A stretch of 64,000 bases of DNA from Steinernema hermaphroditum (lineage: Eukaryota > Nematoda > Chromadorea > Rhabditida > Steinernematidae): the NCBI GenBank assembly GCA_030435675.1, contig CM059623.1, positions 9,264,012-9,328,011 of the forward strand. The letters are read 5' to 3'. This document shows, piece after piece, positions 46,046-57,917 of this stretch; within the stretch, counting starts at the first letter, position 1, and every line of letters begins with the position of its first letter. A program made the position numbers and the translations under genes. The notes below the pieces were generated by a model that did no database searches, had not been told where the DNA came from, and saw only the letters and a program-made list of their open reading frames with translations.

Positions 46046-47125
46046 TCATCCAGTATTTGTGCAGCTGAAGGCTCCATTCGTGGAATTGCGGAGAAAGTCA
46101 CAGTAGGAAGACACCCGAGTGAAGACCGTCGGGAAGCGGTCCTGATTGTGCTCGGAGTCGTAGGGATTGGCCGGCCCGAAGGAGGTCAGCCCAACTTGCC
46201 AGAGCTTCTTGTTAAAAAGAACCTGGATGGGTCCTCCACTGTCTCCCTAGAAAAGAGCTGATGCCCAGCCGTGGGAGAGGGGGGGGGGTTACCTTTCCGG
46301 TTCCCTTCTTGTTCGCCCCGGCGCAGATCTGCTTGTCGTTAATCACTGCTCTATTACGCCACTTCTGGCGACATTCGCTGGGCGAGAAGAGAGTGATTTC
46401 TGACCAAAGTAGAACACTACTGATACGGGGTAATGGCCTAAACATGTCCTAGGAAGACTGGCTTATAAGAGACGTCGCCTACGTCTCGGTCACGGTACCG
46501 TAACCAGTGACATAGGACTTTCGAATGCGCAGCAGCTTCGAGTCGTCAGTAGCGATTTTTGCCAACTTTGTGTTTCGGTTGAGGGTCACAGCAGGGCTGA
46601 ACTGAAGCAGACAGACTAGACTGTCTAGACTTCTAGGTGTACCTCGACGACGGCAATGTCGTCTCAAAAGATTCTTGGGAGATATCCGGGATGGTTGTAG
46701 GTCTTGTGGATCTCTCTCCACTGGGCGCCGCCTCCTTGTTCGTTCACGTCCGTCCCTCCGACCATGATCTTGGCCTTGCTGCCGTTTTTGAGCTCATCAA
46801 TGCAATGAGCAGCAGTGACCGCGTGAGTCTTCGAGATCAGCGAAGCGCCGCAGTTCGAATTCTTACCCAAAAGAAGGAATGCCTGCTGGGGAAACTGTCC
46901 CGGACGCGCCTGTCGGCCTCCGTACACCTGGAGACATCTCTTAAGAGTCAATTCACAGAGTAGTCTTACCAAGTTGCTGAAGTTTAAGTGCCTCAGGAGC
47001 TCCATCGATTCCTGGGGGTCGGCAGGAGAAAGGGCCGGCTCATCGAGTTCCATCATTATTGGTTCCTCGAGGAAACTAGCGGAAATCGAGGCGCAAAGGA
47101 ACGCCAGTATCGAAAAGAATCGCAT
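46046..47125 (-). pseudogene. S1 protease copy I, disabled by a nonsense codon
   Basis: Displaced duplicate of protease G. Signal peptide MRFFSILAFLCASISAS, propeptide PADPQESMELLRHLNFSNL, intron, then VYGGRQARPGQFPQQAFL. His57 in VTAAHCIDEL. At the Asp102 motif the frame reads PRIF-stop-DDIAVVEV, where G has RRIGDDIAVVEV: a TGA at 46664-46666 ends translation before the catalytic Asp. The remaining exons are otherwise open and carry GDSGGPIQVLFNKKLWQVGL and SSYCDFLRNSTNGAFSC. Except for the stop and scattered changes, the introns and flanks match G. It is either a young pseudogene or a polymorphic null allele. Readthrough cannot be excluded. Confidence 0.78.
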
Positions 47126-48772
47126 CGTTCGGATTGGATTTGACAGGGCACTCTGTACCGCATTTTATAGTATGCTGGGGAAGCGATAAGCCATGGGAAC
47201 TACAGTCACACGAAGACGATGCCCGAATAGTGCGTCGAACGGACATCGAACGGCACAAAATACGGATTTCTGTAGTTAGTTAAAATACGGAGTTACTCTA
47301 GAGAAAAAAAATGAAGGGGGGGGGGGAAATGAGGGCTCTGAAATGAGAAAAATCAAAAGATTTCAGGTTAAGAGTCTATTTCTACGGGCTTTTCACATTA
47401 AATTTCGTCTCGAAATCCGATATGGTAACCATTGAAGACGACGTGATATTGTTTTGAGCGAATTTGTTTTGAAGGACAAATCACGTCATATGATTAAAAT
47501 AGTTTTAGCCAGATAAGATAGAGTTGACCTTTGGTAAACCAAGCAGTCCACGCGAACGGTCGAAATTTTCCCTGGTATATATGGTCTGCCCCGGGTCGGT
47601 TTCGGCTCGGAGCCAACCCGAGCCGAGCCGAGCCGGAGCCGGCTCGGGTTTCACGAGCCGAGCCGAGGCGGGTGGTCCGAGCCGGCTCGGCTCCGGCTCA
47701 GTTCCGATCTCTGCTTGAAAGCATTTATAGACCATTATTTAACGTTTATGGACTGGTGATTGCCCTCCAACAACTTCTAGCGGATCTTTCGAGTAAGTCA
47801 AGTAACATGGTAACCAAAGCCCGTTTGCCGTTTTGATGCCTATTGACTCAAGAGGGGAAACATCGATTGTCGATTATGCTAAATTTAGAAAAGCAAAGTG
47901 TAATATGTAGGAAAGTATGCTTTTGGCTAACAATAACAAATCTCACACTTTTCAGTTCAGTACAGCAAGAGCAAAAACAACTCTGTTAAAGGACGAATTG
48001 TTCAGCGAGATGCTGAAACGGTTTGCTTTTGTCACTAGGGCCTCTTTTTTATTCGTTCCGTTCCAGGGCAGCGGTAAAACGTTCACTCGCTCAATGCGGT
48101 GCATCTTGAAATGCAAATGAAATACATGCATTACTCCTTAACTACGTTCAGAAGGGTAAAGTGTTTTGGAAGCTTCCTCAAAAGTTTCGAAACGACTTGT
48201 TGCCTGTGAAGGTCTCAAATGCCTACTTGTTACTCTGGAGAACGAATACACCAAAATCCTCAACGAATATTCCACCGAAACAGTTTGGGTCCGTGTTTTC
48301 GAGTGACTTCCTCCCACGACATGCAAATTTGCTACTTGTCAGAACTCGGGCCATATTTCACTTTCCCGCTATCCACATTAATATCCACAGCTTGTCCTTT
48401 CGCCCCAAAAGCCCTCAACGCCTCCATGCGGCCTTAACGTTTTAATTAGGCTAAACGATTCCACTTGTCGACGGCCGTGAACGCCTCGATTACGACCTCC
48501 TTCGGTGTCGTCTCGGCACCGCAAACTCCCCAGTGAGCCTCGACGTCGCCGTATTGTTTCTCGAGGCGACGAAACAACAAAGCAGCAACTCTGCCCGACA
48601 TTAGCATATCGAGCGCCCGGGCCGGGATGGCTCCCTCGGGATGCCCCGGACCGCACCCCTCCTTTCATCTTTCATATCCTATCACGGCAGTCGATAAACG
48701 GCCGCCGGATTTGTCCCGTTCTTCAGAAACTTTCCAGAGTCCGATCGATCCAGCCATGCGTTCCATCGAGCG
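47126..48772. other. repeat-bearing intergenic stretch
   Basis: No gene recognised. Contains a poly-G run near 47.31 kb and a GAGCC-based simple repeat (listed separately). The rest has only short frames. Confidence 0.4.
47594..47703. repeat. GAGCC/GGCTC imperfect tandem and inverted repeat
   Basis: About 110 bp made of GAGCC and its complement GGCTC, in direct runs (GAGCCGAGCCGAGCC) and inverted pairs (GGAGCCGGCTC). It can form several hairpins. A short similar core (CGGAGCCGGCTCCG) recurs at about 54.60 kb. Base composition is far more GC-rich than the flanks. Confidence 0.8.
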
Positions 48773-49611
48773 ATGATCGTGTTCCTCCTCTCCCTATCCG
48801 CTACCGTAATCCTCGGCGACGAGTTCAGCGAGCTCGTGAAGGCGGAGGTGCCCGTCCATCTGGAACCTCTGACGGTGTTCGCCGACAGGGACTTCTGGAA
48901 CGTGACCTCCACGCCGAACTGCACGCTCAGTCTGCATCGGACTACTTGTTCGAGTCCGCCGCTTGGGTATTACGATACCATATCTTGGAGCACGAGGATA
49001 TGCTTTAAGTGGAGGTGCAACCACGGTACCAGAGGCCTGTAGACACTTGTTAACTGCCCGTTTAAGATGACTACGCGATGAGGGTCGAGAAATGCTGGAC
49101 TGGAAGTCGCAAAAATCCCGTCTACCTGATAGGACACGATGGGTAGCACCTCTCTTTCCTGCTTAAACGCTCTTCTTGTCACCATCTAGATGCACTGCAG
49201 AACGATCCATCCTCCGAACGCCTTCCTACGACGCCGGCCTCCAAACGGCCACCTCTCTCGGGTGGCTTTCCGTGCGCCTCGTCGGAACGCGTTTCGTCCG
49301 CTTCGGCTGCGATTTAAGGCTGTGCAACAAGTGCGACCCCAACTGCTCATCAATAACGGTTCGGTCTCTCTCTGAGGTCATTACTCCGCTCCCTTCAGCC
49401 TCCCCAAAAGTGCCCCGACTACGTACCGTACCACGCGAACAAGGCGATCCTGCACGCGTGGAACGCGACGGTGATTCCAGACGACGTCTGTGTGGAGGAG
49501 ACAGACGAGTCTAGTCTACTGGAGGAGCTCTCGACGGAGCCACCTTGCCTCAATGGCGCCTGGAGGGCATCGGCTTCTCTTCTTCTCTCGGTTCTGTTTT
49601 TGCTCACGTGA
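48773..49611 (+). CDS. short ZP-domain membrane or GPI-anchored protein
   Basis: Four exons in phase: 48773-49025, 49067-49142, 49190 to about 49360, and from about 49401 to 49611. Signal peptide MIVFLLSLSATVILGD. The ZP-N-like half has four or more Cys (NCTLSLHRTTCSSPP; RICFKWRCNHD). A ZP-C-like half follows: DYAMRVEKCWTGSRKNPVYL, HDGCTAERSIL, then FVRFGCDLRLCNKCDPNC and KCPDYVPYHANKAIL. It ends CLNGAWRASASLLLSVLFLL, a hydrophobic C-terminus at the very end of the chain that could be a membrane span or GPI signal. The VEKCW and FxCDxxxC patterns with paired Cys are hallmarks of ZP domains in nematode cuticlins and related matrix proteins. The whole protein is short (about 220 residues), with no long N-terminal modules. 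Splice choices were made by eye. Confidence 0.65.
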
Positions 49612-51820
49612 TCGGATAAATAATTCTGCAATGTTCCACGCAGTGGCACCTGGAATGTTCTGCAAATTGCTTGTGAGGCCTGGTTGACGGCATTTTAATT
49701 CGTAAACACACCGGCGATCATAACGGCTCTCGTGGAGACGACCAACAAGCACACGTAAGTAGGGTCGACGCTTCTCCCAGGCCTCTCATTAAGCGCGATA
49801 TAATGACCACTGTGGGAAGGTAGGTGCCTCATTACCTCACGTATTATTGAAAATCCATTTGACTAGTTGAATATTGGAACTTTCCTTGCGTTGCCATTTC
49901 CTGCACCTTTGCATCTTAGCCGCAAGTGCCAAGAAGGAGCCTAAAGGGAAAGGATGAAGTTGAAATTTGTGAAAAGGAACGGCGAATGGTAAGTGGATTG
50001 TTTCTCTCTCCCTAACGTCGATGGACTTTGTGACGGCTGAGTAGGTTGTTCTTCTCCGAAACAGAAGTTTACTCAGTAAAGCTTAGTTTCTTGGTCATGC
50101 GAGTTTACGACTCAGATAAATGTCCACGTTTCAGGAGTGTTAGAAGGGCTGGAGAAGATGCACATCAGGCGAGGTAAGCATGGTCACCACGTAAAGGTCC
50201 TCTTCAGTTCCCCTTATGCGAGCCAAAAATAACATCTGCTACGAGGAAAATTGCATTTCTTGGAAACAAATCGATTATGTGTAGTCGTTTGAAGGCAAAA
50301 TATTTTGATTGAGTCCGCTTCTCCCACGCTAGTTCACTATAAAGGCTTTCACAATACATTCTATTCACTGTTCAAAGTGCATTCCTATGCGTAAGTGAAA
50401 ATTATCTAGCCTAAGAAAGTGTTGCCTTGAATATAGCTTATTGTATTAGAAATTGTGTTGTTTTCGACAAGATGACGTTCTTTGAAAATTGCGTTCTTTG
50501 TTATCGACTTTTTTTATCAGTAATGCTACCAGTTCGCTATGCCTCCATTATGCTCCCTCATTTCGAATACTTTAGGTCCATTTAGACTACTTTAATACGT
50601 TTAAAGAAAAAGCTTTTGAGGCGCTTCCTTCAGTTATGGGCGGACTGATACTGACCCGGATTCCGGCTGGATTCCTGGTTTCATTCGCTAATGCTACCGT
50701 ACCATTTCCTCGTTTTATGACAACATAGGCGGCCCGTTCGGAACAGTCCAATTTCCCAGAGTTTATTACTCTTATGCTCTCTACAATGCACAATAACAAA
50801 ACGCCGTTTTCTTTAAAATAATTTTTGTCCTTCATACACAATTGTTTAGGCATGCAGTGAATCTCGGCTACTCCAATACGCTTATAAACAAGGTTTGGAG
50901 GCGCTGTCTTCAATTATGGGTGGACTGATTGTAGTAAATTTGTAAAATTTTTCCGCTATTCGCTAATGCTACCGTACCATTTTCTGGCTCAGCATAAGCG
51001 ATCCGGTTGGAATAGTCCAAATTTCCAGAATTTATTATGCTTCAATCTGGCTTTCATATTTTTACTTTTATTCTTTTATGCTCTTCAACTTACAGAACCA
51101 TGCATAAACACCGTATTCTATAGGCCAGTTCTGTCCTTCACACTTAATCGTTTAGGGATACGGTGAATATCGATCAGAAACACAATGCTAAAGCGGTGAG
51201 ATCTCTCAGTGACTTTGGACGGCGCCGCCAAAGGACGCCTATAGAAAGGAGTAAAAGCGATGAGTCACTCCATAGAATCAAGCGGCAGGATACTGAGAGC
51301 AGGTACAGTATACCACTCCTATAGGTTTGCATGTTATGTCTGCAGGTTCACGGCTTTCGTTAAGTGTGGCCCGCGGAAATATCACATAGTGGAAATGTAA
51401 GTCCCTCGCTTCAGATATAACTGACGTCAAACAGAAGATAACAGCAAATAACAGGAAGATCTTTGTTCCATTCCTCAAAAACTGCCGTCGTGTCACCCTA
51501 AAACCCCGGCCACCTCCCTTTGAGAGATCTCTCCTTCCCAACAAGGGGGAAGACGGCGCCTATTGCTCACCATTTGTACATTAAGTCCGGCACTGTCGCC
51601 CCGTCGTCCCCATACAGAACGTGGGGCGAAGCCGCTTCTCTGCCCCTCCAGGGCCCTCCATCGATCGACCACCCACGGTGGCCGCCGCTCGGCAGCGCGC
51701 CGCCGATCAATTTCGGGCAAAAAATTTGGATCAATTTTTAGAAGCCGGAGCGGAATCGGCGAAACGCGCGTGGCGACGGCGCCCTGCCGTCCCCTCCGGC
51801 ATCCTCCTCTCCTCCTCGGC
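49612..51820. other. intergenic stretch with tandem duplication
   Basis: No gene seen up to the KIX gene, whose first exon(s) may lie near 51.6-51.8 kb. The stretch holds a diverged two-unit tandem repeat at 50.6-51.2 kb, listed separately. Confidence 0.4.
50605..51170. repeat. two-unit diverged tandem repeat (about 285-bp period)
   Basis: Blocks in the first unit recur in the same order in the second: GGCGC-CTTCA-TTATGGG then GGACTGAT; TTCGCTAATGCTACCGTACC; a run ending AGTCCAATTTCC against AGTCCAAATTTCC; and GTCCTTCA-ACA then GTTTAGG. Identity is partial, so the duplication is old. No coding potential is evident. A fragment of the same core also occurs near 50.52 kb. Confidence 0.7.
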
Positions 51821-51826
51821 GTTCAG

Positions 51827-52750
51827 CGCTACTCCAATCTCGCAACCACGAGGTACCCAGGTTATCACCCCTACTTCGCGGCCTATCAGCCGCCGCCGAT
51901 CGACCCTATTCCCATCACGGACATTTTCTGTCACTGGGTAAGGACGCCGTCAGATTCTACCGTAATCTGACGACTGATTCAGAACTTCCGTCAAGAGGTC
52001 CACAGTGATGCGCGTCGTAGGCTGATTTGGTTTATCGCAAAGTCACTCATCCCGAACATCAACTTCGAGGTCATTCACGAGAAGTTCTTCCCCGAGTTGG
52101 CGGATTACTGTAGGCGCTTCGAGTTTGAGGCGTTGGTCGGCTCCAGCAGCAAAGTAGCGCTTTCTTTGTCGATCTCTTTCCAAAATAAGTCTTTAGGACA
52201 GCTACCTGATGACGTTGACTAGCAAGATACACAGAGTGGAATCTGATTTGGTCAGCGAATTGACCTATGGTGATGTAGAAGAACCTGATGGTGAGTTGTT
52301 CCCTCGTCAAAAGGTCAAAAATAATCTCTTTTAGATCCCGATGAACAGTTCATGTCTCCGGAAGACTCTCCAACTTCAGAACGCTCGGCGGAACCGTCAC
52401 CCCCAATCGACTCCTCCCCAGATGGCACATTCATTCAAGTGGACTTCTACTTCGACTCTCCACCGAACATCCCTAAACAGTCCGAATCGCAGAGTACGGG
52501 ACCCATTCATATAAGCGCTGCTCTGTTGGAGTCCCTTCTTCCTCCTCTTCCTCATTATGAGCCCGAACTGCTCCGTTTCGAACCACAGCCTCCACCCGTC
52601 GCTCCCCGGTCTACCCATCAGCGACGGCCTCCTCCACCCCCTCAGCCCGAAGTGGAGGACATCGGCTCTCTGTTCAGTAAGGTTCTGACCCGAGCTGTAC
52701 ACGAGGTGCCCGAGCTGAACAGCGAGAAACTTCCCTCGTTTACTCCGTAG
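51827..52750 (+). CDS. KIX-domain protein (5' end not found)
   Basis: After an acceptor near 51826 the frame reads RYPGYHPYFAAYQPPPIDPI. The next exons (51983-52135, 52197-52290) give SDARRRLIWFIAKSLIPNIN, FEVIHEKFFPELADYCRRFE and SYLMTLTSKIHRVESDLVSE. This follows the three-helix KIX pattern of CBP/p300: helix 1 with RxxLV.K, the P.PD linker, helix 2 with L..YA.K.E and helix 3 with YYHLLAEKIYKIQKELEE. The last exon (52335-52750) is acidic and Ser/Pro-rich, with IQVDFYFDSPPNIPK and a poly-Pro segment, as in activation or co-activator regions. No HAT, bromodomain or TAZ finger follows before the stop at 52748-52750. It is therefore a short stand-alone KIX protein, probably a nuclear co-regulator. 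The start exon is not identified. Confidence 0.62.
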
Positions 52751-55700
52751 TCATTGTACATACTCACACATATCTCCTCCGTATTTGTCCAGTGTCGTAG
52801 TCAAGAAGGCGATCAGCACAGATTCCCGAATCCAGAAGTGTTTCCCCTCCGCATATCACTCTCTTCTCTCTCCGCAGATTCATCTCTGGTTTCGCCAGTT
52901 TGGACGCCTCTCTCCCACCTTCGCTTTCTAGAAGAGTTGCATCGATCTCCCCGTCTCGTAGTTGCATTTGCCCCTTCTGTGCACTTTCGTCCCTGTATCA
53001 ACACAGCATAGAATGAACATCTTGGCTCCAAAGAACGATCAGGGTACGAAATGCGCTGTTTGTCTTACGGCGTATCCAGGTGCGCTCTCGGGCGACCACC
53101 GCCCGTCGGCGACGATTCGGAGGTTCCGATCCGTTCGGGGAAGACCCGTTTTTCGTTTTGTGGTCGCCGACCGGCGGCGTCAAAGACCGAGCGCGTGGCT
53201 GCGAAGATAGTGGTCCTCGTGAGAGTTAATTTCCATCCGTGTCACGTCATCCTATTAGGGCAACTGGAAAACAATCCGTTCATTAAGATTGCTCATTTCG
53301 ATCGCACGATTTTCGCTGGTGGCGGTGACGTGTGGCGCGCGAATCTTCTCGAATTCTCGTCCTATCGCGACGCCAAAGAAGTGCTTGGACAGAAATAGAA
53401 AGTGAGCGTTTCGTTCTAAAGGTCTTCGGCGCTCTTAAATGGCGCTCTTGTTCCGTGACGACGTTCAAAGCGTACTTCCTGGTTCCTCCAGTGGTAGCAC
53501 CAAAAAATAGCTTCTTCATTCATTGAACTTCTTTTCCCATACCATGTATCAAGGAACTTCTCTCCACATCCGGGAAGTGCACCCCGCGACTAATATCAAA
53601 CCTGTTTCAGTGCCACGTAGCTTAACAGTTGTTACTTTTCTGGGCACTTTGGACTTTAATCCTTAGATCACGACCTCTGGGGATCGCCACATTCATAAAC
53701 ATTTCCTGTCGAATGCACGAGAATCTTCTGAGACTTAGCGACGCGTGAATCTCCATTAATGGCTTTTCTGCCATATAAGCCTTGTACTCCTTGACAAAGA
53801 TCGGCGCTTTGGAAATATAATTGCGACTTCACCTGCTGTGCCGTTAAGTCACTTAAGGCGGACCTTCCAACATCAGCGCATTGCTATCACCATGTGCCCG
53901 CTCGATACTTTTTGCCCCCTTTATTGGACCATAAAAGTCGATCATGGCCCTTTGAACTGTGCAACCATTAGGAGGACCATAAAATTTCTTGCAGAAGGTT
54001 GACTTTTTCATATTCACAGAGTAGAAAATATATACTCTTCTTTTCGGATTTTTGGGTTTAGAGTAAATACTAAAGTAGCAGCTAAAGTGCAGGTCTTGAA
54101 GATTGGACTTCTCGATTGGACTCTAAAAAGCACATAGAAAGAAGAGAGTCCTACATTCGGGTACGTGCATACATAATGAATCTCGCTTCTGCGCGGCTTC
54201 CAATTTCTATATAACTTTTTGTATCTTCTGGCCTTTGAAACAACTACCCTTACACTGCCTTGAGACGTTGGTGTTCTTTCTCTAGAAGCGCTACACAGAA
54301 AACATTATCGTATCCGTCAGATCTCTCCCTGCAGCATTCCAGTGTATTTGTTTTGGATATGTGCGAGGATGAATCCTGAACATTAAACACGTTCCATCTC
54401 TCTCTTCCACTCTTTTACACCCTACCAAAGACTACGATAATTTCGTGAACTTCAAGAGGCACATAGGCACATTTCTTGTTAATAATTCATGGCGTCTCAG
54501 GGTGATTTATAGCGAATATTCATGTAAAGTCGTTTGTTGTGATGTCCTCAGTAGATAGATCGGCCTCCATGTAGAGATGCAAACTGCGCCGGCCAACCGT
54601 AGTCGGAGCCGGCTCCGATTGCGAAATCAACCTGAGTCGACGTTTATTCTTCTATGTGAACGTGTGCCCTTTGGGGTCGACAAAAACCGATCGCGATCTC
54701 TTGAACTCTTACACCTTTGAGAGGGCACAAAAGGTTCCTCGTCACAATTCGGACTTTGATCCTAACTCCGTTCTGCGTGCTACAGATTTGTGTTTACGGT
54801 TAGGATAGAAGATAAATATCTTCCTGTTTTGTGCCGGAGCACGTTGAGGATTCGGTAAACAGTCTCGCGGACTCTGCCGTTTTTCCATAAAGACACCCCA
54901 ATTGGTCCTTATTCTTTGTCCCGTAGACGAACAAATAAGCTCGACCGGTTCTCTAAAATCGCTTTTTTTCCCAAATAGGGCGCGAAGAGTGACGAAAATT
55001 GATCTAATAACAACTGTCTGGCGCAAATTGGTGAACAACATGAAGGGAATGGAGGACTGAGGACGACTCCATGTAATTAGCCGTGACTCAGCGACGGCGC
55101 TTCATCTTTCAGTGTCCTGTTTGGCGATCTTTGATCGTCGGCTTCCAGCAGCCGGTATCTGGAATCTTATAGGTCACAGGGACTTTTGGTGCTCTCTATC
55201 GAATGTCGCATTTTGACGGCCAAAATGTACCTTGACTATGTGCGTTTTTTGATTATAGAGGGTCAAAAATCTAAAAACAACAACATGTCGCGAGGTGAGT
55301 AAACATGTTTATGGTTAGTTTTGCCCAAAAGAGTACATAGTTGCTCAGAAGATGAGATGGTGGGCTTTGGCCTGGATTCTTGCTTCGCGTCCAAAACAAC
55401 GACTTCCACAAAAAACGGTCCTCGTGACCACAATTCCTTATCTGGTAAATCAAAGACAAAAGGGTTCGTGGCTATGGAGTACCCTGGAAGTGTGACGTCA
55501 CACTTCAAATGCGCACTCCTTTCATTTGTCCCGCTCCGGGAAGGAACGGGTACTTCCCGGCCCATCGATCGAGGATCCCTCGCTCGCGGGGACGACCTCC
55601 AAACAACGAGTCGCGCGTTGTTTTGGCCGGAGTAAACACTCCTCTTCTCCTTTGTGTACTTTTCTCTTCCTCCGCTCGGATCGCCTAGAGCGATCGGCGC

Positions 55701-56138
55701 CTCGATCCTTCGCGAAGCTTCGTCTTATCGTCGCTCCGCTTTTTAAAGATCGTCGGCATCGCATCGCACGGTTTTTGATCGTCTGAATCTTCTGACGTGG
55801 ATGTCCCAGTGTTTCCCGACACGTTCATCGCGTAAAACATCGATCGGAACTCGTCGACTGTTCATGACAGCTGCACTTCTTAGCCGCGCCGCCCTCTTCA
55901 AGAGGTTGACGTCGCCTCTACTTTGCCCACCGTTCTTCGGAACGAACAAAATACAGCGTCGCCGTCGATTCGTGTATTTACGCCCCTCGGCTGTCCGGAG
56001 CATCTGTCGGCCCGCTATCAGTTCTCTAATGGAATATAGCCGGTCGCCCGAGGGCTAACCAGTCCTCCGCCGCCTCCGCGGCAAAATCCCCGATCGTCCC
56101 TTCTTCTTCTTATTAGTCCTCCGATCGCCTACGTGCGA
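52751..56138. other. intergenic stretch, no supported gene
   Basis: About 3.4 kb. A start codon near 53011 opens a short exon-like frame (MNILAPKNDQGTKCAVCLTA) with a GTGCGC donor, but no continuation was found. The right end, 55.5-56.1 kb, is GC-richer and probably holds the promoter of the pyruvate dehydrogenase kinase gene. Its last acceptor-like tract (CTTATTAG) lies about 25 bp before that ATG. Confidence 0.35.
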
Positions 56139-57702
56139 ATGGCGGCGTCTTCTTGTTTACGCGCCGCTCAATCGCTCTTCGCCCGACCTGTACAGGGATT
56201 GGAGTTTGGTTGCCGTGTTAGGCAGTGCGTCGCCGATAACGCCGCGTCGTGCGCCGCTCCTCGTGCTTCTCTGACGAGACCTCGATTCCAGATGCTTTTC
56301 ACCCGGAGACTTTTGTCGCCGTTCGCGAGCTCCATCGCCAAGAAGCTCGAACACTACAGTCAGTTCCAGCCTTCTTCCCTCACCATCCAGCAGTACCTCG
56401 ACTTCGGACGCAGCGGCACTGCGAAGTCTTCCTTCCTCTTCCTCAAGAATGAGCTTCTCGTCCGTCTTGCCAACATCATGCAGGTGCGTTCGAGTTTTAT
56501 CGGATCTCCCTAGAATCCTTTCTTCTTCAGGAGATCAGCCTCCTTCCTCCGAATCTCCTGAAGATGCCGAGCGCGCGCCTCGTCAGCGACTGGTACTGTG
56601 AGAGTTTCGAGGACCTCCTGAACTTCGAGAACGCCGACGCGCACCTCGACATCGTGACGAGATTCAACGAGCAGCTGCAGGTGATCCTGAAGCGCCACAG
56701 TCACGTTGTCGAGACGATGGCAGAGGGCCTCATCGAGCTCCGCGAGTCCGACGGCGTCGACATCGCCAGTGAGAAAGGCATCCAGTACTTCCTCGATCGC
56801 TTCTACATCAACCGTATTTCCATACGAATGCTTCAGAACCAGCACCGTGAGTCAGCGCCCTCCACAGGCGCCTTCTGATCTTCTGCATTCAGTGGTCGTC
56901 TTCGGCTCTGTGCTTCCGGAGAGCCCGCGGCACGTGGGCTGCATCGACCCCGCCTGTGACGTGGAGACGGTAGTCACCGACGCCTACGAGAACGCGCGTT
57001 TCCTCTGTGAACGCTACTACTTGACGTCGCCGTCGATGAAGCTCTTCTGCCACAACGCCGTCCACCCCTCCAAGCCCATCACCGTCGTCTCCGTGCCGTC
57101 GCACCTCTACCACATCATGTTCGAGCTCTTCAAGGTTGGTTAAGTCCTAAGACAACCTCGAAAACTCTGACTCCTTCAGAATGCCATGCGCGCGACAGTC
57201 GAGTTCCACGGCGTCGACGAAGAACTCCCGGACATCCACGTGAACGTCGTCTGCGGCCAAGAAGACCTCTCCGTCAAGATCAGTGACCGCGGCGGCGGTG
57301 TCTCCCGCACGATTCTTGAACGTCTGTTCAACTACATGTATAGCACAGCGCCGCCACCGCCTCGAGACGGAACCCAAGCGCCTCTGGTGAGTCTGCAGAC
57401 TGTCTAGACTGCTTAGACTTGTCTGTTCTGTGTCTAGAAGTCCTTATTCTCTCTTTTAGGCCGGATACGGTTACGGTCTTCCGCTTTCGCGCCTCTACGC
57501 CCGCTACTTCCTCGGCGACCTCTTCCTCGTCTCCATGGAAGGCTTCGGCACCGACGCCTGCGTCTACTTGAAGGCGGTCCCCGTCGAGGCGAGCGAGGTG
57601 CTTCCCATCTACAGCACTTCTTCGCGCCGTAACCTCACAGCCGGTCCACAGGCGGCCGACTGGTCGCACCAACTACCGAGCATCGGAAGTCGTCCCTCCT
57701 AG
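56139..57702 (+). CDS. pdk: pyruvate dehydrogenase kinase, mitochondrial
   Basis: GHKL-fold protein kinase that phosphorylates PDH E1-alpha and shuts off pyruvate oxidation; mitochondrial matrix. N-terminal Arg/Ala-rich targeting segment ([17 protein letters not shown]), then [39 protein letters not shown], the regulatory helical domain ([33 protein letters not shown]), and the ATP-binding domain with N-box [17 protein letters not shown]1-box [10 protein letters not shown] and G2-box [20 protein letters not shown], ending with the DW motif (AADWSHQ). All catalytic boxes are intact and full length. Four or five short introns; the one at about 57.4 kb carries the palindromic TAGAC motif. Transcribed divergently from nothing close and convergent with TMEM120. 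Confidence 0.95.
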
Positions 57703-57917
57703 AGTGAGTGCTGCCCACATCGCGTCCTGCGTTCAATGCTCTGCCACGACTGCACATGTATTTAGAGTTTCTTGTACATAGCCTGTTGAACCTGTAACTA
57801 CACCAAATACTCCGAACTCTGTAGATTCCATTACGGGTGGAATAATAAATTATGTATATTTTAAAATTATATCGAATTAATAAAAAGGACAATACACGAG
57901 CTGACTAGAGCAGTCTT

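Noticed and set aside
46664..46666. TGA as a selenocysteine codon in protease copies I and F
   Set aside because: The residue is a structural Gly in all relatives and no SECIS-like element was noticed; nonsense mutation is simpler.
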